64,000 bases of DNA, from the NCBI GenBank assembly GCA_024704175.1, contig CP085629.1, positions 2,728,001 through 2,792,000 of the forward strand, read 5' to 3'. The stretch is from Paenibacillus sp. P25. Its GTDB lineage: Bacteria > Bacillota > Bacilli > Paenibacillales > NBRC-103111. The notes beneath the pieces are model-generated. The model was given only the letters and a program-made list of their open reading frames with translations. It did not search any database and had not been told where the DNA came from. Below, one piece after another: positions 49,033-57,693 of this stretch. Made by a program: the position numbers and the translations under genes. Position 1 is the stretch's first letter. Each line of letters starts with the position of its first letter.

Positions 49033-50865
49033 ATGACGACCGATTCATTAAAAAGAATCATTTTCGGAAGACCGCTTAAATCCAATGAGCTTGAACACGA
49101 AAAGATGCCCGTATGGAAGGCGCCGCCGATCTTGTCCTCGGACGCCTTGTCTTCGGTGGCTTACGGCACGGAACAAATTCTGATAGCTCTCGCCGCGGTA
49201 GGAACAGCGACCTTTGCTTTTTCCCTGCCCATTGCGATTGCCATCGTTGCCTTAATTACCATCCTGGTGATCAGCTACAGACAGGTGATCGAGGCTTATC
49301 CGCAGGGCGGCGGAGCCTACATGGTGTCCAAAGAAAATCTCGGCATGTCGCTCGGCAGATTGACCGGGGTATCGCTCCTAATCGATTACACGTTGACGGT
49401 TGCCGTTTCCGTATCGGCCGGGGTCCAAGCTATTACTTCAGCCTTCCCCGCCGCCATTCCGTACATTGTCCCGATCGCCCTCCTGCTGGTTTGGCTTATG
49501 GTCTGGCTCAACCTCAGAGGCACGTCGGAATCCGGGACGGTTTTTGCCTTCCCTACTTACTTTTTTATTCTCTGCGTGCTCCTGCTGGTAGGTAAAGGGA
49601 TGTTCGATCTCATCATGGGGACCGGCCACGCCGCATCGATCCATGCCGCCCCTTCCTCGGTTCCGGCGGGGCTTACGTTGTTCGTTTTGTTAAAAGCCTT
49701 CTCTTCCGGCTGTTCCGCCGTCACGGGAATCGAGGCGATATCGGATGCCGTGCCTCATTTTAAGACTCCTTCCAAGGACAATGCCAAGAGGACAGTCGCT
49801 GGCGCTCGGGATACTGCTTGCCGTGATTTTCGTAGGGGTAACCGTGTTGACGCTCGCCTACGGCATTGCGCCCGATCCCAAAGGACACACCTCCGTGCTG
49901 TCCATGGTGACGGAAAGCGCCTTTGGACGGGGGGCATGTACTATGCCACACAGATCGCAACGATGATGATTCTGACCCTGGCGGCCAACACCAGCTTTAA
50001 CGGGTTTCCGATTCTGGCATCCATTATGGCTCAGGATAAAAATTTCCCGCGGATGTTCGCCAACCGGGGAGACCGTTTGTCCTTCCACTTTGGGATTGTT
50101 ACGCTGGGCGTTCTGGCCAGCCTGCTGCTTATTGCCTTCCGGGGCAAAACGGATGCTTTGATCCCTCTGTACGCTATTGGCGTGTTCTTATCCTTTACCT
50201 TGGCGCAAAGCGGTCTGGTCCGCAAGTGGCTGCAAGAAAAGCAAAAGGGCTGGGGCCGTCGTGTCGCCATCAACGGACTGGGAGCCCTCGTCTCCTTCGC
50301 GGTTCTTATTATCTTTTGCGTCACCAAATTTATCGAAGGCGCTTGGATCGTCATTGTTTTGACGCCGATTCTTTTATGGTTCATTACCAAAATTCACAAT
50401 CATTACGAGCATGTTGCGGACCAGTTGCGAATTAATCTGGATGAGCCGCTGCCCCAGAAGGAATCGATTATCATTATTCCGGTGGCGGGGATTCATCGGG
50501 TCGTCGCCTCGACAATCGCCTATGCCAAGACGCTGTCGCCGAACGTAGTCGCTTTTTATATTTCCTTTTCCGATGAAGATGAAGAGAAGATGGAGAAAAA
50601 ATGGGAGCAGTGGAATCCCGGCGTACGTCTCGTCGTTTTCCGTTCCAGGTACCGGACCATCGTCAAGCCTTTGGTGGAATTTATTGAACGCATTGATTCG
50701 CACGTGAAGGAAAAGCAGATGGTCATGGTTCTTCTTCCCGAGTTTGTGGCCCGCAAATGGTGGCATCGCCTTCTGCACAACCAGTCGGCCTACCGGATCC
50801 GTTCCAGGCTGTTAAAGGAGAAGGACGTTGTCGTCGCTACCGTTCCTTTTCATTTGTGTGAGTAA
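49033..50865 (+). CDS. kimA: High-affinity potassium importer KimA (two compensating frameshifts)
   Basis: About 610 residues, APC-superfamily H+/K+ symporter: KAPPILSSDALSSVAYGTEQ, QVIEAYPQGGGAYMVSKENL, FSSGCSAVTGIEAISDAVP, then C-terminal cytosolic domain (IIIIPVAGIHRVVASTIAYA). The ORF is continuous, but 49797-49934 is read in the wrong frame: the alternative frame gives LALGILLAVIFVGVTVLTLA and APDPKGHTSVLSMVTESAFG, the true family helix. The breaks are near 49797 (one base extra) and the G6 run 49929-49934 (one base short). ATG 49033 follows GAGGTG. Confidence 0.9.
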   Translation: MTTDSLKRIIFGRPLKSNELEHEKMPVWKAPPILSSDALSSVAYGTEQILIALAAVGTATFAFSLPIAIAIVALITILVISYRQVIEAYPQGGGAYMVSKENLGMSLGRLTGVSLLIDYTLTVAVSVSAGVQAITSAFPAAIPYIVPIALLLVWLMVWLNLRGTSESGTVFAFPTYFFILCVLLLVGKGMFDLIMGTGHAASIHAAPSSVPAGLTLFVLLKAFSSGCSAVTGIEAISDAVPHFKTPSKDNAKRTVAGARDTACRDFRRGNRVDARLRHCARSQRTHLRAVHGDGKRLWTGGMYYATQIATMMILTLAANTSFNGFPILASIMAQDKNFPRMFANRGDRLSFHFGIVTLGVLASLLLIAFRGKTDALIPLYAIGVFLSFTLAQSGLVRKWLQEKQKGWGRRVAINGLGALVSFAVLIIFCVTKFIEGAWIVIVLTPILLWFITKIHNHYEHVADQLRINLDEPLPQKESIIIIPVAGIHRVVASTIAYAKTLSPNVVAFYISFSDEDEEKMEKKWEQWNPGVRLVVFRSRYRTIVKPLVEFIERIDSHVKEKQMVMVLLPEFVARKWWHRLLHNQSAYRIRSRLLKEKDVVVATVPFHLCE

Positions 50866-51057
50866 CCGTTCGATGGAACCGTGGAAGAGGTCATGAATTT
50901 GTCCGTTCCGTGAGAAATTCGACGGAGCGGCGGACCGTTTCGGCGTTTCATGGCAGTGAAACCTCACCAAGTCCGGATATCCCGTATACTGTTGCATGTC
51001 AAAAGGTCGCTGTCCGGCGCCTTTTGTATTCCACGAGGGCCCTATTCGCATATCCTT

Positions 51058-51604
51058 TCACAGTAGCGATAAGATAGCCGGTTCCATGTCCTTGGGCTCG
51101 ATCGTCGTCTCAAACCGGTCCTTCACCTGGCCGTCCCGGCCGATCAAAAATTTGGTAAAATTCCACTTGACCCCGTCGCCGTCATAAATTTGCGGATATT
51201 TTTCTTTCAGAAAGTCCTGCATCCACTGTCCTTCGGCCGTCCCGTTGTCAAATCCCCGGAAAGGCGCTAGCTCCGTTAAATACACGAATAAGGGATGGGC
51301 GGAAGCCCCGATCACCTCGATTTTCTCAAAAAGCGGAAACGTCACTCCGAACTGCCCTTCACAATAGGCCTGTACTTCCTCGCTGCTCCCCGGCTCTTTC
51401 CCGTTAAATTGATTGCAGGGAAACCCGAGAATTTCCAGCCCTTGCCGGCCATACTTATCGTAAAGCTGCTGCAGACCGGCGAATTGCCGGGAGTAGCTGC
51501 ACCTGCTGGCCGTATTGACGATAAGGAGAACCTTACCGCGGTAATCCGACAGTTCTGCCGGCTTCCCGGCCGCTGAAATTCACTTGAATATCGTAAATCG
51601 ACAT
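51058..51604 (-). CDS. Glutathione peroxidase family thiol peroxidase (one frameshift)
   Basis: About 181 residues after repair. Starts MSIYDIQVNF; peroxidatic Cys in NTASRCSYSRQFAGLQQLY; then GLEILGFPCNQFNGKEPGS with resolving Cys, and WNFTKFLIGRDG with the Trp/Asn/Phe of the site. Cys replaces Sec, as in Firmicute BsaA, which probably uses thioredoxin or bacillithiol. The frame breaks near 51562-51567, before AELSDYRGKVLLIVN. Monocistronic. Confidence 0.88.
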
Positions 51605-51788
51605 GGCCTACACTCCTCTCCTGTTCCATGAAGTTCATCATACGCCCCAACCCCTATCGGTCTAATATATAATAGAAATATTTTTTATAGTTAAAAACAA
51701 TAAATGAGTAAGAAAATCAGCCGAAACACAAAATATCCGTAACCTTTTGTAAAACCGGTTTCCACTTATACATTATCAGGAGTTCAAC

Positions 51789-52458
51789 ATGAGAAGACTC
51801 ATCATGATCAGCCTATGGTTGACCATCTTTATCATGCCGGGTTCGAACGGCCGGTTATATGCTTTGCCGAACCGCCGGTCAGCACCGCAACTTATATTGA
51901 AATCGATCCGGTAAAAAACCGGCTGACCTTGTTTATCGACGGATCTCCATACAAAACTTATCCCATTGCTCTCGGCAAACGGGAAACGCCCTCCCCGTCG
52001 GCGAACTGAAGGTCATCAATAAGTATAAAAACTGGGGCTCGGGCTTCGGCACACGCTGGATTGGCTTAGAGGTTCCCTGGGGCACTTATGGGATCCACGG
52101 AACGAACAGACCTTCTTCCATTGGGAGGGATGCAAGCCATGGCTGCATCCGGATGCTGAACAGGCATGTGGAAGAACTGTATGAGCTCGTAGAGGTGGGT
52201 ACCCGGGTCGTTATTCTCGGCCACCCGCTGGGAGAACCGCATATGGATGCCCGGCGTTTGGCCAAAGGAGACAGCGGCGCCGATGTACAGCTGATTCAAA
52301 GCTTACTAAAAAGCGCCGGTTATTTTCACGGCATTTGCAACGGCCGGTTCGGACCGGCCACCGAACGGGCGCTGAAAGCCTTCGAAAAAGACCATTCCCT
52401 GCCGATTGACGGCGTCATGAGCCGGCACGATTACCTGGAGCTTGGACTAATCGAATGA
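51789..52458 (+). CDS. L,D-transpeptidase (YkuD) with peptidoglycan-binding domain (two frameshifts)
   Basis: About 224 residues after repair. ATG 51789 after CAGGAG; signal peptide (MRRLIMISLWLTIFIMPG). YkuD domain: VSTATYIEIDPVKNRLTLFI, TPSPVGELKVINKYKNWGSG, catalytic HGTNRPSSIGRDASHGCIRM. C-terminal PG-binding domain (GDSGADVQLIQSLLKSAGYF, FGPATERALKAFEKDH). Breaks: T3 run 51863-51865 and C4 run 51993-51996, each one base short. It crosslinks peptidoglycan outside the cell, possibly in spores. Confidence 0.88.
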
Positions 52459-52467
52459 AATCGATCA

Positions 52468-52494
52468 AAGGGAGCGCCTGCCGGCGCCTCCCTT
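52468..52494 (+). terminator. Terminator after the L,D-transpeptidase gene
   Basis: GC-rich hairpin AAGGGAG-CGCC/GGCGCC-TCCCTT with one bulge; weak T tail. Confidence 0.5.
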
Positions 52495-52630
52495 ATATGG
52501 TACAATCGCACATTTTCTTCTTCCGCCCAAGCGGGTACCAGGCTAATGCTCATACAATATCGTGTTGATATCGGTACCGGTGACCGGTATCAGGCAAAGA
52601 AATTGATCTAAAGGCTAAGGAGGGAAAACT

Positions 52631-52729
52631 ATGAGCTTTGCAGCTGGTTTCGGTGGATTTACTACAACTGGCGTTATTCTGGTTCTGTTCATCCTCTTGG
52701 TTATCGTCGCACGTTGGGTATGGATCTAA
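52631..52729 (+). CDS. YjcZ family sporulation protein, 32 residues
   Basis: ATG 52631 stands 7 nt after AAGGAGGG. MSFAAGFGGFTTTGVILVLF, then ILLVIVARWVWI: a Gly/Phe-rich head and one membrane helix, typical of YjcZ-type spore proteins. Followed by a terminator, so it is a monocistronic small gene. Confidence 0.85.
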   Translation: MSFAAGFGGFTTTGVILVLFILLVIVARWVWI

Positions 52730-52765
52730 TACCCATACCTTTAACCAATCCTTGGGCAGCAAGAA

Positions 52766-52795
52766 GGAGCTGCGGCAGAAGCGGCTCCTCCTTTG
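52766..52795 (+). terminator. Terminator after the YjcZ-family gene
   Basis: 8-bp stem GGAGCTGC/GCGGCTCC (one G-T pair), 7-nt loop, then TCCTTT. Confidence 0.55.
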
Positions 52796-53097
52796 CTGTC
52801 TTAAGGCTGAGGCCCTGCTCAAGGAAAGCTTATTTCCGGCAGGGCCTGCCGGCCGTAAGCGACCATGCCCCAGGCTTGTCCGCCACGTCCGCGCGGGGCC
52901 AGGCTCCCGTGCGGCTCACGAAGGTCGTTTCATCGGCGGCGGATTGTGCCGTGCTCAATATCATGACGGACCCGGCGGCGACCGGCCTCCATGAAGCGCA
53001 TTTTCGACATTACGCAACATTTTTCACCCGTTTACAATCTTGGGCAAATGAAGTCATAATATAAAGGGATTCCCAACCATTCCCAAGGAGTGATTCC
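52796..53097. other. Intergenic stretch, no supported gene
   Basis: About 300 bp, GC-rich to 52990 then AT-richer before the DJ-1 gene. Open frames exist on the plus strand but have no ribosome-binding site or family likeness. Confidence 0.5.
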
Positions 53098-53655
53098 ATG
53101 TCCAGGAAAATATTGATTCTGACCGGTGACGCTGCAGAGGTTTTGGAGGTTTATTACCCTTATTTCCGCGTAATCGAGGAAGGATACGAAGCGGTGATCG
53201 CATCACCCGCCAAGAAAGTGCTGCATACCGTCGTACACGATTTTGTTGAGGGTTGGGAAACATATACGGAAAAGCCCGGGCATTTGCTTCCGTCGCATAT
53301 CGCCTTCGCCGATGTAGAGCCCTCGGATTACGACGGCCTGATCATTCCCGGAGGAAGGGCACCGGAATATATTCGTTCCGATGCGAATGTGCCGCGGATC
53401 CTGCGCCACTTCTTCGAGGCAGACAAGCCGATCGGCGCTATCTGCCACGCCGCCCTGGTCTTCTCTGCTCTCAAGGATACCCGCTTCTTCGAAGGCCGTA
53501 CCATGACGGCGTATTCCGCCTGCCGTTTGGATGTGGAACAGCTCGGGGCGGCTTATGCGGCCGATACGCTTCATGTGGACGGTAAACTGGTCAGCGGTCA
53601 CGCCTGGCCGGATTTGCCGGGCTTCATGCGCGAGTTTTTAAAGCTGCTTAAATAA
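53098..53655 (+). CDS. DJ-1/PfpI family protein
   Basis: 185 residues, intact. Nucleophile elbow GAICHAALVFSA with Cys, acidic residue and GGRAPEYIR loop of the class I amidotransferase-like DJ-1/PfpI fold. Members act as stress glyoxalases, chaperones or proteases; the exact activity cannot be told. ATG 53098 follows AAGGAGTG. Confidence 0.85.
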   Translation: MSRKILILTGDAAEVLEVYYPYFRVIEEGYEAVIASPAKKVLHTVVHDFVEGWETYTEKPGHLLPSHIAFADVEPSDYDGLIIPGGRAPEYIRSDANVPRILRHFFEADKPIGAICHAALVFSALKDTRFFEGRTMTAYSACRLDVEQLGAAYAADTLHVDGKLVSGHAWPDLPGFMREFLKLLK

Positions 53656-53666
53656 TTTTAGTTCTT

Positions 53667-53693
53667 AAAGCCGGAGAATCCTCCGGCTTTTTT
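53667..53693 (+). terminator. Terminator after the DJ-1/PfpI gene
   Basis: 10-bp perfect stem AAAGCCGGAG/CTCCGGCTTT, loop AATC, then TTT. Confidence 0.85.
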
Positions 53694-53699
53694 ACATAA

Positions 53700-53723
53700 A
53701 AAGAGGACCCCTCGCGGGGTCCT
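53700..53723 (-). terminator. Hairpin terminator facing the minus strand
   Basis: 8-bp stem AGGACCCC/GGGGTCCT with loop TCGC; on the minus strand followed by CTTTTTATG. Confidence 0.6.
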
Positions 53724-53840
53724 GCTTAACGGTGAATGGATTGTTCGGTACTTTGCCTTGAATCCTTCGAAAGCTCAGTCTTACCGATCACACGGTGCAG
53801 TAGAACTGCTTAACGTGTCTGCGGCACATCCCCTCGCTAA

Positions 53841-53956
53841 CTAATTAGATTCAAAACCTTCTTCCCTGGTATTTCTCGTCAGATCGCCCAACGGAACCAC
53901 ACCTCTCTTTTCACCGTCGATAATTAGAATGTCTCCCGGCTGAACCTTTTATGCAT
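53841..53956 (-). CDS. Possible 38-residue small protein (needs one frameshift)
   Basis: If one A is missing after ATGCATAAAA the minus strand reads MHKKVQPGDILIIDGEKRGV followed by VPLGDLTRNTREEGFESN. It is hydrophilic, protein-like, and a minus-strand terminator lies downstream at 53700-53723. The ribosome-binding site is weak, so the call is tentative. Confidence 0.3.
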
Positions 53957-54038
53957 GCCTTTCGGGATTGAGGGGCGGAACCCCCATCTGGGCTCCTGCA
54001 TACATTACTGTAAAAACCTCCAAAGGAGCGATTGGATC

Positions 54039-54377
54039 ATGCCTAAAGTCAAAAAGGAAGATTTCGTGCAGGGTTTTGTCCCCCATCACACCCATGGCTC
54101 GATCGACTATACGTCCATCGCGGACGGACATGTCCATCAATGCCTGGATGTCACCTCTCCGCCGATTCCCTCTCACGATGGAAGCCACATTCATTATACA
54201 GAAGGTTATGTCGTATTTGAAGACGGCCATACACACCATTATAAGGCCTACTCCGGGCCGGCCATTCCCGTCGGGAACGGGATGCATGTTCATTATTACG
54301 ATTTCTATACGTCGACGGATGACGGCCATCGGCATCATGTCAAAGGTGTAGATATGCCGGCACCGGGTTCGAAATGA
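54039..54377 (+). CDS. YmaF family histidine-rich protein
   Basis: 112 residues from ATG 54039 (AAAGGAG upstream). Repeated His pairs: VPHHTHGSIDYTS, ADGHVHQCLDV, DGSHIHYTEGYVVFEDGHTH, NGMHVHYYDFYTSTDDGHRH. The YmaF fold consists of such HxH strands and probably binds metal; seen in spore formers. Intact, followed by a terminator. Confidence 0.75.
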   Translation: MPKVKKEDFVQGFVPHHTHGSIDYTSIADGHVHQCLDVTSPPIPSHDGSHIHYTEGYVVFEDGHTHHYKAYSGPAIPVGNGMHVHYYDFYTSTDDGHRHHVKGVDMPAPGSK

Positions 54378-54395
54378 ATACAGAGAGGCATTATG

Positions 54396-54420
54396 AAACC
54401 GGCCCGCGGGCCGGTTTTGT
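54396..54420 (+). terminator. Terminator after the YmaF gene
   Basis: 10-bp perfect stem AAACCGGCCC/GGGCCGGTTT with a 2-nt centre, then TGTCATTTT. Confidence 0.7.
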
Positions 54421-54592
54421 CATTTTACGGAAGAAAGATATTTTATAGGACGAACGGGCAAAATGTAAGAACCGGGCAAATTTCAGCTCATGCTTACGGA
54501 CTTAAGGTTTTCCTCGAAAAAGGGATGGGACAAGTTTATAAAACGAAAATTCCGTTTAAGTACTAATAAAAAAAGGAAGGAGCCGAAGCCCC

Positions 54593-54688
54593 ATGTATTA
54601 CATTGTCGCCTTCACCCTGATTATTGTTGCCGTTATCGCGGCCGGCGCTTGGTACGTCTTCCGTTCTCCCAAATCGAAGGCACGATGA
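54593..54688 (+). CDS. 31-residue single-helix membrane peptide
   Basis: ATG 54593 after AGGAGC. MYYIVAFTLIIVAVIAAGAW then YVFRSPKSKAR: one membrane helix with a basic tail. A GAACCG/CGGTTC hairpin follows the stop. Small Paenibacillus membrane peptides like this are unassigned. Confidence 0.6.
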   Translation: MYYIVAFTLIIVAVIAAGAWYVFRSPKSKAR

Positions 54689-54722
54689 ACCGACCCTTTT
54701 CTTAGAGGCCGGTTCTTCTATT

Positions 54723-54946
54723 TTACATGTCCTTGATGCCCGGAAATCGATCCTCCAGGCACCGGATCATCTCGGCATAAGCATCCCGCGCTCCCTGATG
54801 GTGATGAGCTCGGGAATGCTGGTTCTCTCCTCTTCCCCGTGCTCTCCGAGGATGCCTTCCAGCCCGTTAAGGTTGAATTTCAAATCCTTATAGGTCTCTC
54901 CCAGTTTTTCAACAACAACACCGATTAAGGATGCGTACCGCTCCAT
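54723..54946 (-). CDS. Small hypothetical protein (one frameshift)
   Basis: About 74 residues after repair. ATG 54946 follows AAGGTGAG. Reads ERYASLIGVVVEKLGETYKD, LKFNLNGLEGILGEHGEEER, then, after a break near 54775-54805, GARDAYAEMIRCLEDRFPGI and KDM. Helical, acidic; no family recognised. Confidence 0.55.
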
Positions 54947-55102
54947 TGTCTCACCTTCGCTCTTCGTTTGTGTGCTATCCCAACCATGATATCACCGCTT
55001 CTCGTATCGGTGCATCCGCTGTTCTTCGTTCTTCCTTTTCTTCTGGCACTATTCTATAGAAATCTTTATAATAAAGCTACTTATATTACATAAAGGGGAA
55101 TT

Positions 55103-55774
55103 ATGGTGAATACTAAAGCGGAACGACTCAAGCAAATGACAAGCCTCCCTCAGAACGATCATCCTTACGGGGACCGCCTTCCTCCCGGCCAGGTGCTGAC
55201 TGAGCGCTTCCCGATTCTGCATGAAGGAAGCGTGCCCGAGTACAATATGACGGCCTGGAGCTTCCGGGTATTCGGAGAAGTCGAGGAAGAGAAGCTGTTT
55301 ACTTTCGATGAGCTCATGCAGCTTCCGAAATCCAAGCTCGTCTGCGATATCCACTGCGTTACCCGCTGGAGCAAATTCGATACGGAGTGGGAAGGCGTTC
55401 GGTTTAAAGACCTCCTCGCCAAGCTGCGCATCAAGCCGGGGGCGGCGCATGTCATGGTTCATGCCGACCATGATTACCAGACGAATGTCCCGCTCGAGGA
55501 TCTGCTGAGGGACGACATCATGCTCGCAACACACTATAACGGGAAGCCTCTAACCCCGAAGCACGGCTGGCCGCTCCGGCTCATCGTGCCCCATCTCTAC
55601 TTCTGGAAAAGCGCCAAGTGGATTCGCGGATTGGAATTTATGGCCGGAGACAAGCCAGGCTTCTGGGAAAGCAACGGGTTTCATATGTATGGCGATGCGT
55701 CCAAAGAGCAGCGTTTCTCCGGCGAACCTCTGGATATTCCTGAAGACGAGTGGGTAAAGAAGGAGTTCGATTAA
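55103..55774 (+). CDS. Molybdopterin-dependent sulfite oxidase-like protein (YuiH type)
   Basis: 223 residues, intact. Oxidoreductase molybdopterin-binding domain: molybdenum-ligand Cys in CDIHCVTRWSKFDTEWEGV, HADHDYQTNVPLEDLL, PLTPKHGWPLRLIVPHLYFW, KSAKWIRGLEFM. No signal peptide and no heme domain, so a cytoplasmic YuiH-type enzyme of unknown substrate. Starts at ATG 55103. Confidence 0.85.
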   Translation: MVNTKAERLKQMTSLPQNDHPYGDRLPPGQVLTERFPILHEGSVPEYNMTAWSFRVFGEVEEEKLFTFDELMQLPKSKLVCDIHCVTRWSKFDTEWEGVRFKDLLAKLRIKPGAAHVMVHADHDYQTNVPLEDLLRDDIMLATHYNGKPLTPKHGWPLRLIVPHLYFWKSAKWIRGLEFMAGDKPGFWESNGFHMYGDASKEQRFSGEPLDIPEDEWVKKEFD

Positions 55775-55804
55775 TCTAGCGAGAAAGAAGGAGGCAGAAA
55801 CCGC

Positions 55805-56509
55805 ATGAAACAAACCGCTGCATTCCTCTACGCGCACCCGGATGACGAAACGTTCCTGAGCGCATGCCTGATCCGGCAACTGGCCGACGAAGGCCACGTG
55901 CCCGTGCAGCCGCTTGCGACCAAAGGAGACGCCGGGAAGAAGAACGGCGACTTCGCCCATCTGACGAACGAAGAGCTGGCCGCCGTCCGGGAACGGGAAA
56001 TGGCTCAGGCGGCCCGTATTCTGGGACTTCGCACGGTTGAATATTTGGGGTTTCCGGACGGGAAGCTGAATACGGTCGATGAACAGGTTTATCTGGAAGG
56101 GATTGTAGACTTCTTGAACCGCCATCAGCCGAAGGTTGTGGTGACCTTCCCGGAAGACGGAGGGAATTTTCATCCCGACCATATGTCGATTTCGAAGATG
56201 GCCACGGCCGCCGTGTTATCCGGGAGGTGCCCTTCCGTCCGGAAGTTGTATTATATCTTGTCCGACACTTTGACGAAGGAGGGCCATAAGCCTTTCGTTA
56301 CCATCGATACGGAAAGCAATTGGCCGATGAAGGCGGAAGCGCTCAAAGCGCACCAATCGCAAATCTTCGCCATCCAAAGGTATTTCGGCAATTTGGAGGT
56401 TTTTCCGGCAGCGCGCAGATATGAATCTTTCGTCTTGGCTTGGGAAAGGGGAACCCTATGGCCTCCCTTCCGCAAGGAGCAATCGGTTATGGACGGACTG
56501 GAGCCTTAG
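55805..56509 (+). CDS. PIG-L/LmbE family deacetylase
   Basis: 234 residues, intact. Zinc motif AHPDDETFLSACLI at the start, NFHPDHMSISKMA as the second ligand block. Family members remove acetyl groups from GlcNAc conjugates, including bacillithiol synthesis (BshB). It starts 30 bp after the sulfite-oxidase-like gene on the same strand. A bacillithiol role is possible but not shown. Confidence 0.82.
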   Translation: MKQTAAFLYAHPDDETFLSACLIRQLADEGHVPVQPLATKGDAGKKNGDFAHLTNEELAAVREREMAQAARILGLRTVEYLGFPDGKLNTVDEQVYLEGIVDFLNRHQPKVVVTFPEDGGNFHPDHMSISKMATAAVLSGRCPSVRKLYYILSDTLTKEGHKPFVTIDTESNWPMKAEALKAHQSQIFAIQRYFGNLEVFPAARRYESFVLAWERGTLWPPFRKEQSVMDGLEP

Positions 56510-56534
56510 ACCAGGATCAAATCAAAAGTGAGAA

Positions 56535-56572
56535 AAATCCCCGTATCCGTCGGTGGCGGCGCGGGTACGGGG
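56535..56572 (-). terminator. Terminator after the FGE gene
   Basis: Minus-strand stem CCCCGTA/TACGGGG with a long GC loop, followed by ATTTTTCTC. Confidence 0.55.
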
Positions 56573-56671
56573 AAAGCGTTAAAGTTGATGTGTGGGATCA
56601 ACATCATTCATTATAAGACGCTCTTCTTAAAGGAACCTTAAAGCTCGATTAGCTGCAGATTAAATCTCAGG

Positions 56672-57649
56672 TCAAGCATCGGCGGCGCAGCGGAAGCCCA
56701 TATTCCCCGTCGAGCTGTCCGGCGTATTCTGGCTCCGGGCGGCCACACGGTAACGATTACAGTAGGATTTATGGCATAAATAAGACCCGCCGCGCATCAC
56801 CCGGGTCGTCCCCTTCGGCGGACCCGCCGGATTCACCCGCGGTCCGTTCACATGAAAGGTGGGGCTGAACCAGTCCGCACACCATTCCCAGACATTGCCC
56901 GATACCTGGTACAGACCGTAACCGTTCGGTTCAAACGTTTTTACCGGAGCGGTACCGATAAATCCGTCGCTGGCGTTATTCTTCTCGGGGAATTTGCCCT
57001 GCCATATGTTGCACATATGTTTGCCTCCGGGCTTGATCTCGTCTCCCCAGGGATACCGCTTCTGAACCAGTCCACCCCGAGCCGCAAATTCCCATTCCGC
57101 CTCCGTCGGCAGTCGTTTGCCGGCCCACCTGCAGTAAGCTTCCGCATCATTCCATGAGATATGAATCACCGGGTGGTCGAGCCTGTCTTCGATCCCCGAA
57201 CCGGGTCCTTCCGGAGCACGCCAGCCGGCACCCTCGACGGCCAGCCACCACGGCGTTTGCCTGGGCGAGCCCACAATCTTGACCCCGGTCGCGGGTACGA
57301 ACAAATGAAATACGTAGGACCAGCCGAACTTCTCCGCTTCCGTTACATACCCGGTATCCTCTACAAATTTCTTGAATTCCGAATTCGTTACCGTATAGGG
57401 ATCGATATAGAAAGGACCCACAGTAACGGTTCGCACCGGCCCTTCCCCATCCGAAGGAAAGCCCTCACGATCGTCCGTCCCCATCAGGAATTCCCCGCCC
57501 GGCAGGTAAATCATACCCTCCTTGGAATGCCGTGATACGGAGGCCGTTCGCCCCGATTCATTCACCGGATCCCCATCGCCGGTCGCGGAGGCGCCGGATA
57601 TCGGAATTCTGGAAACGGAGCAGCAAGAAGGCTTCATCGGATCTGTCAT
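56672..57649 (-). CDS. Formylglycine-generating enzyme (sulfatase activator)
   Basis: 325 residues, intact. FGE-sulfatase fold: YLPGGEFLMGTDDREGFPSD, HPVIHISWNDAEAYCRWAGK, RLPTEAEWEFAARGG, WPWGDE-type PWGDE, SGNVWEWCADWF, and the redox pair in GGSYLCHKSYCNRYRVAAR. The enzyme turns a Cys or Ser in CxPxR of sulfatases to formylglycine. The sulfatase gene directly upstream is ruined. Confidence 0.9.
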   Translation of the reverse strand: MTDPMKPSCCSVSRIPISGASATGDGDPVNESGRTASVSRHSKEGMIYLPGGEFLMGTDDREGFPSDGEGPVRTVTVGPFYIDPYTVTNSEFKKFVEDTGYVTEAEKFGWSYVFHLFVPATGVKIVGSPRQTPWWLAVEGAGWRAPEGPGSGIEDRLDHPVIHISWNDAEAYCRWAGKRLPTEAEWEFAARGGLVQKRYPWGDEIKPGGKHMCNIWQGKFPEKNNASDGFIGTAPVKTFEPNGYGLYQVSGNVWEWCADWFSPTFHVNGPRVNPAGPPKGTTRVMRGGSYLCHKSYCNRYRVAARSQNTPDSSTGNMGFRCAADA

Positions 57650-57693
57650 ATTTCATTGGCCTCACTTTCTAATGATGTGGAATAATCAACCGT

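Noticed and set aside
51342-51650. 102-codon minus-strand frame beginning before gpx
   Set aside because: Most of it is the wrong frame of the glutathione peroxidase gene; the real frame restarts after a one-base break.
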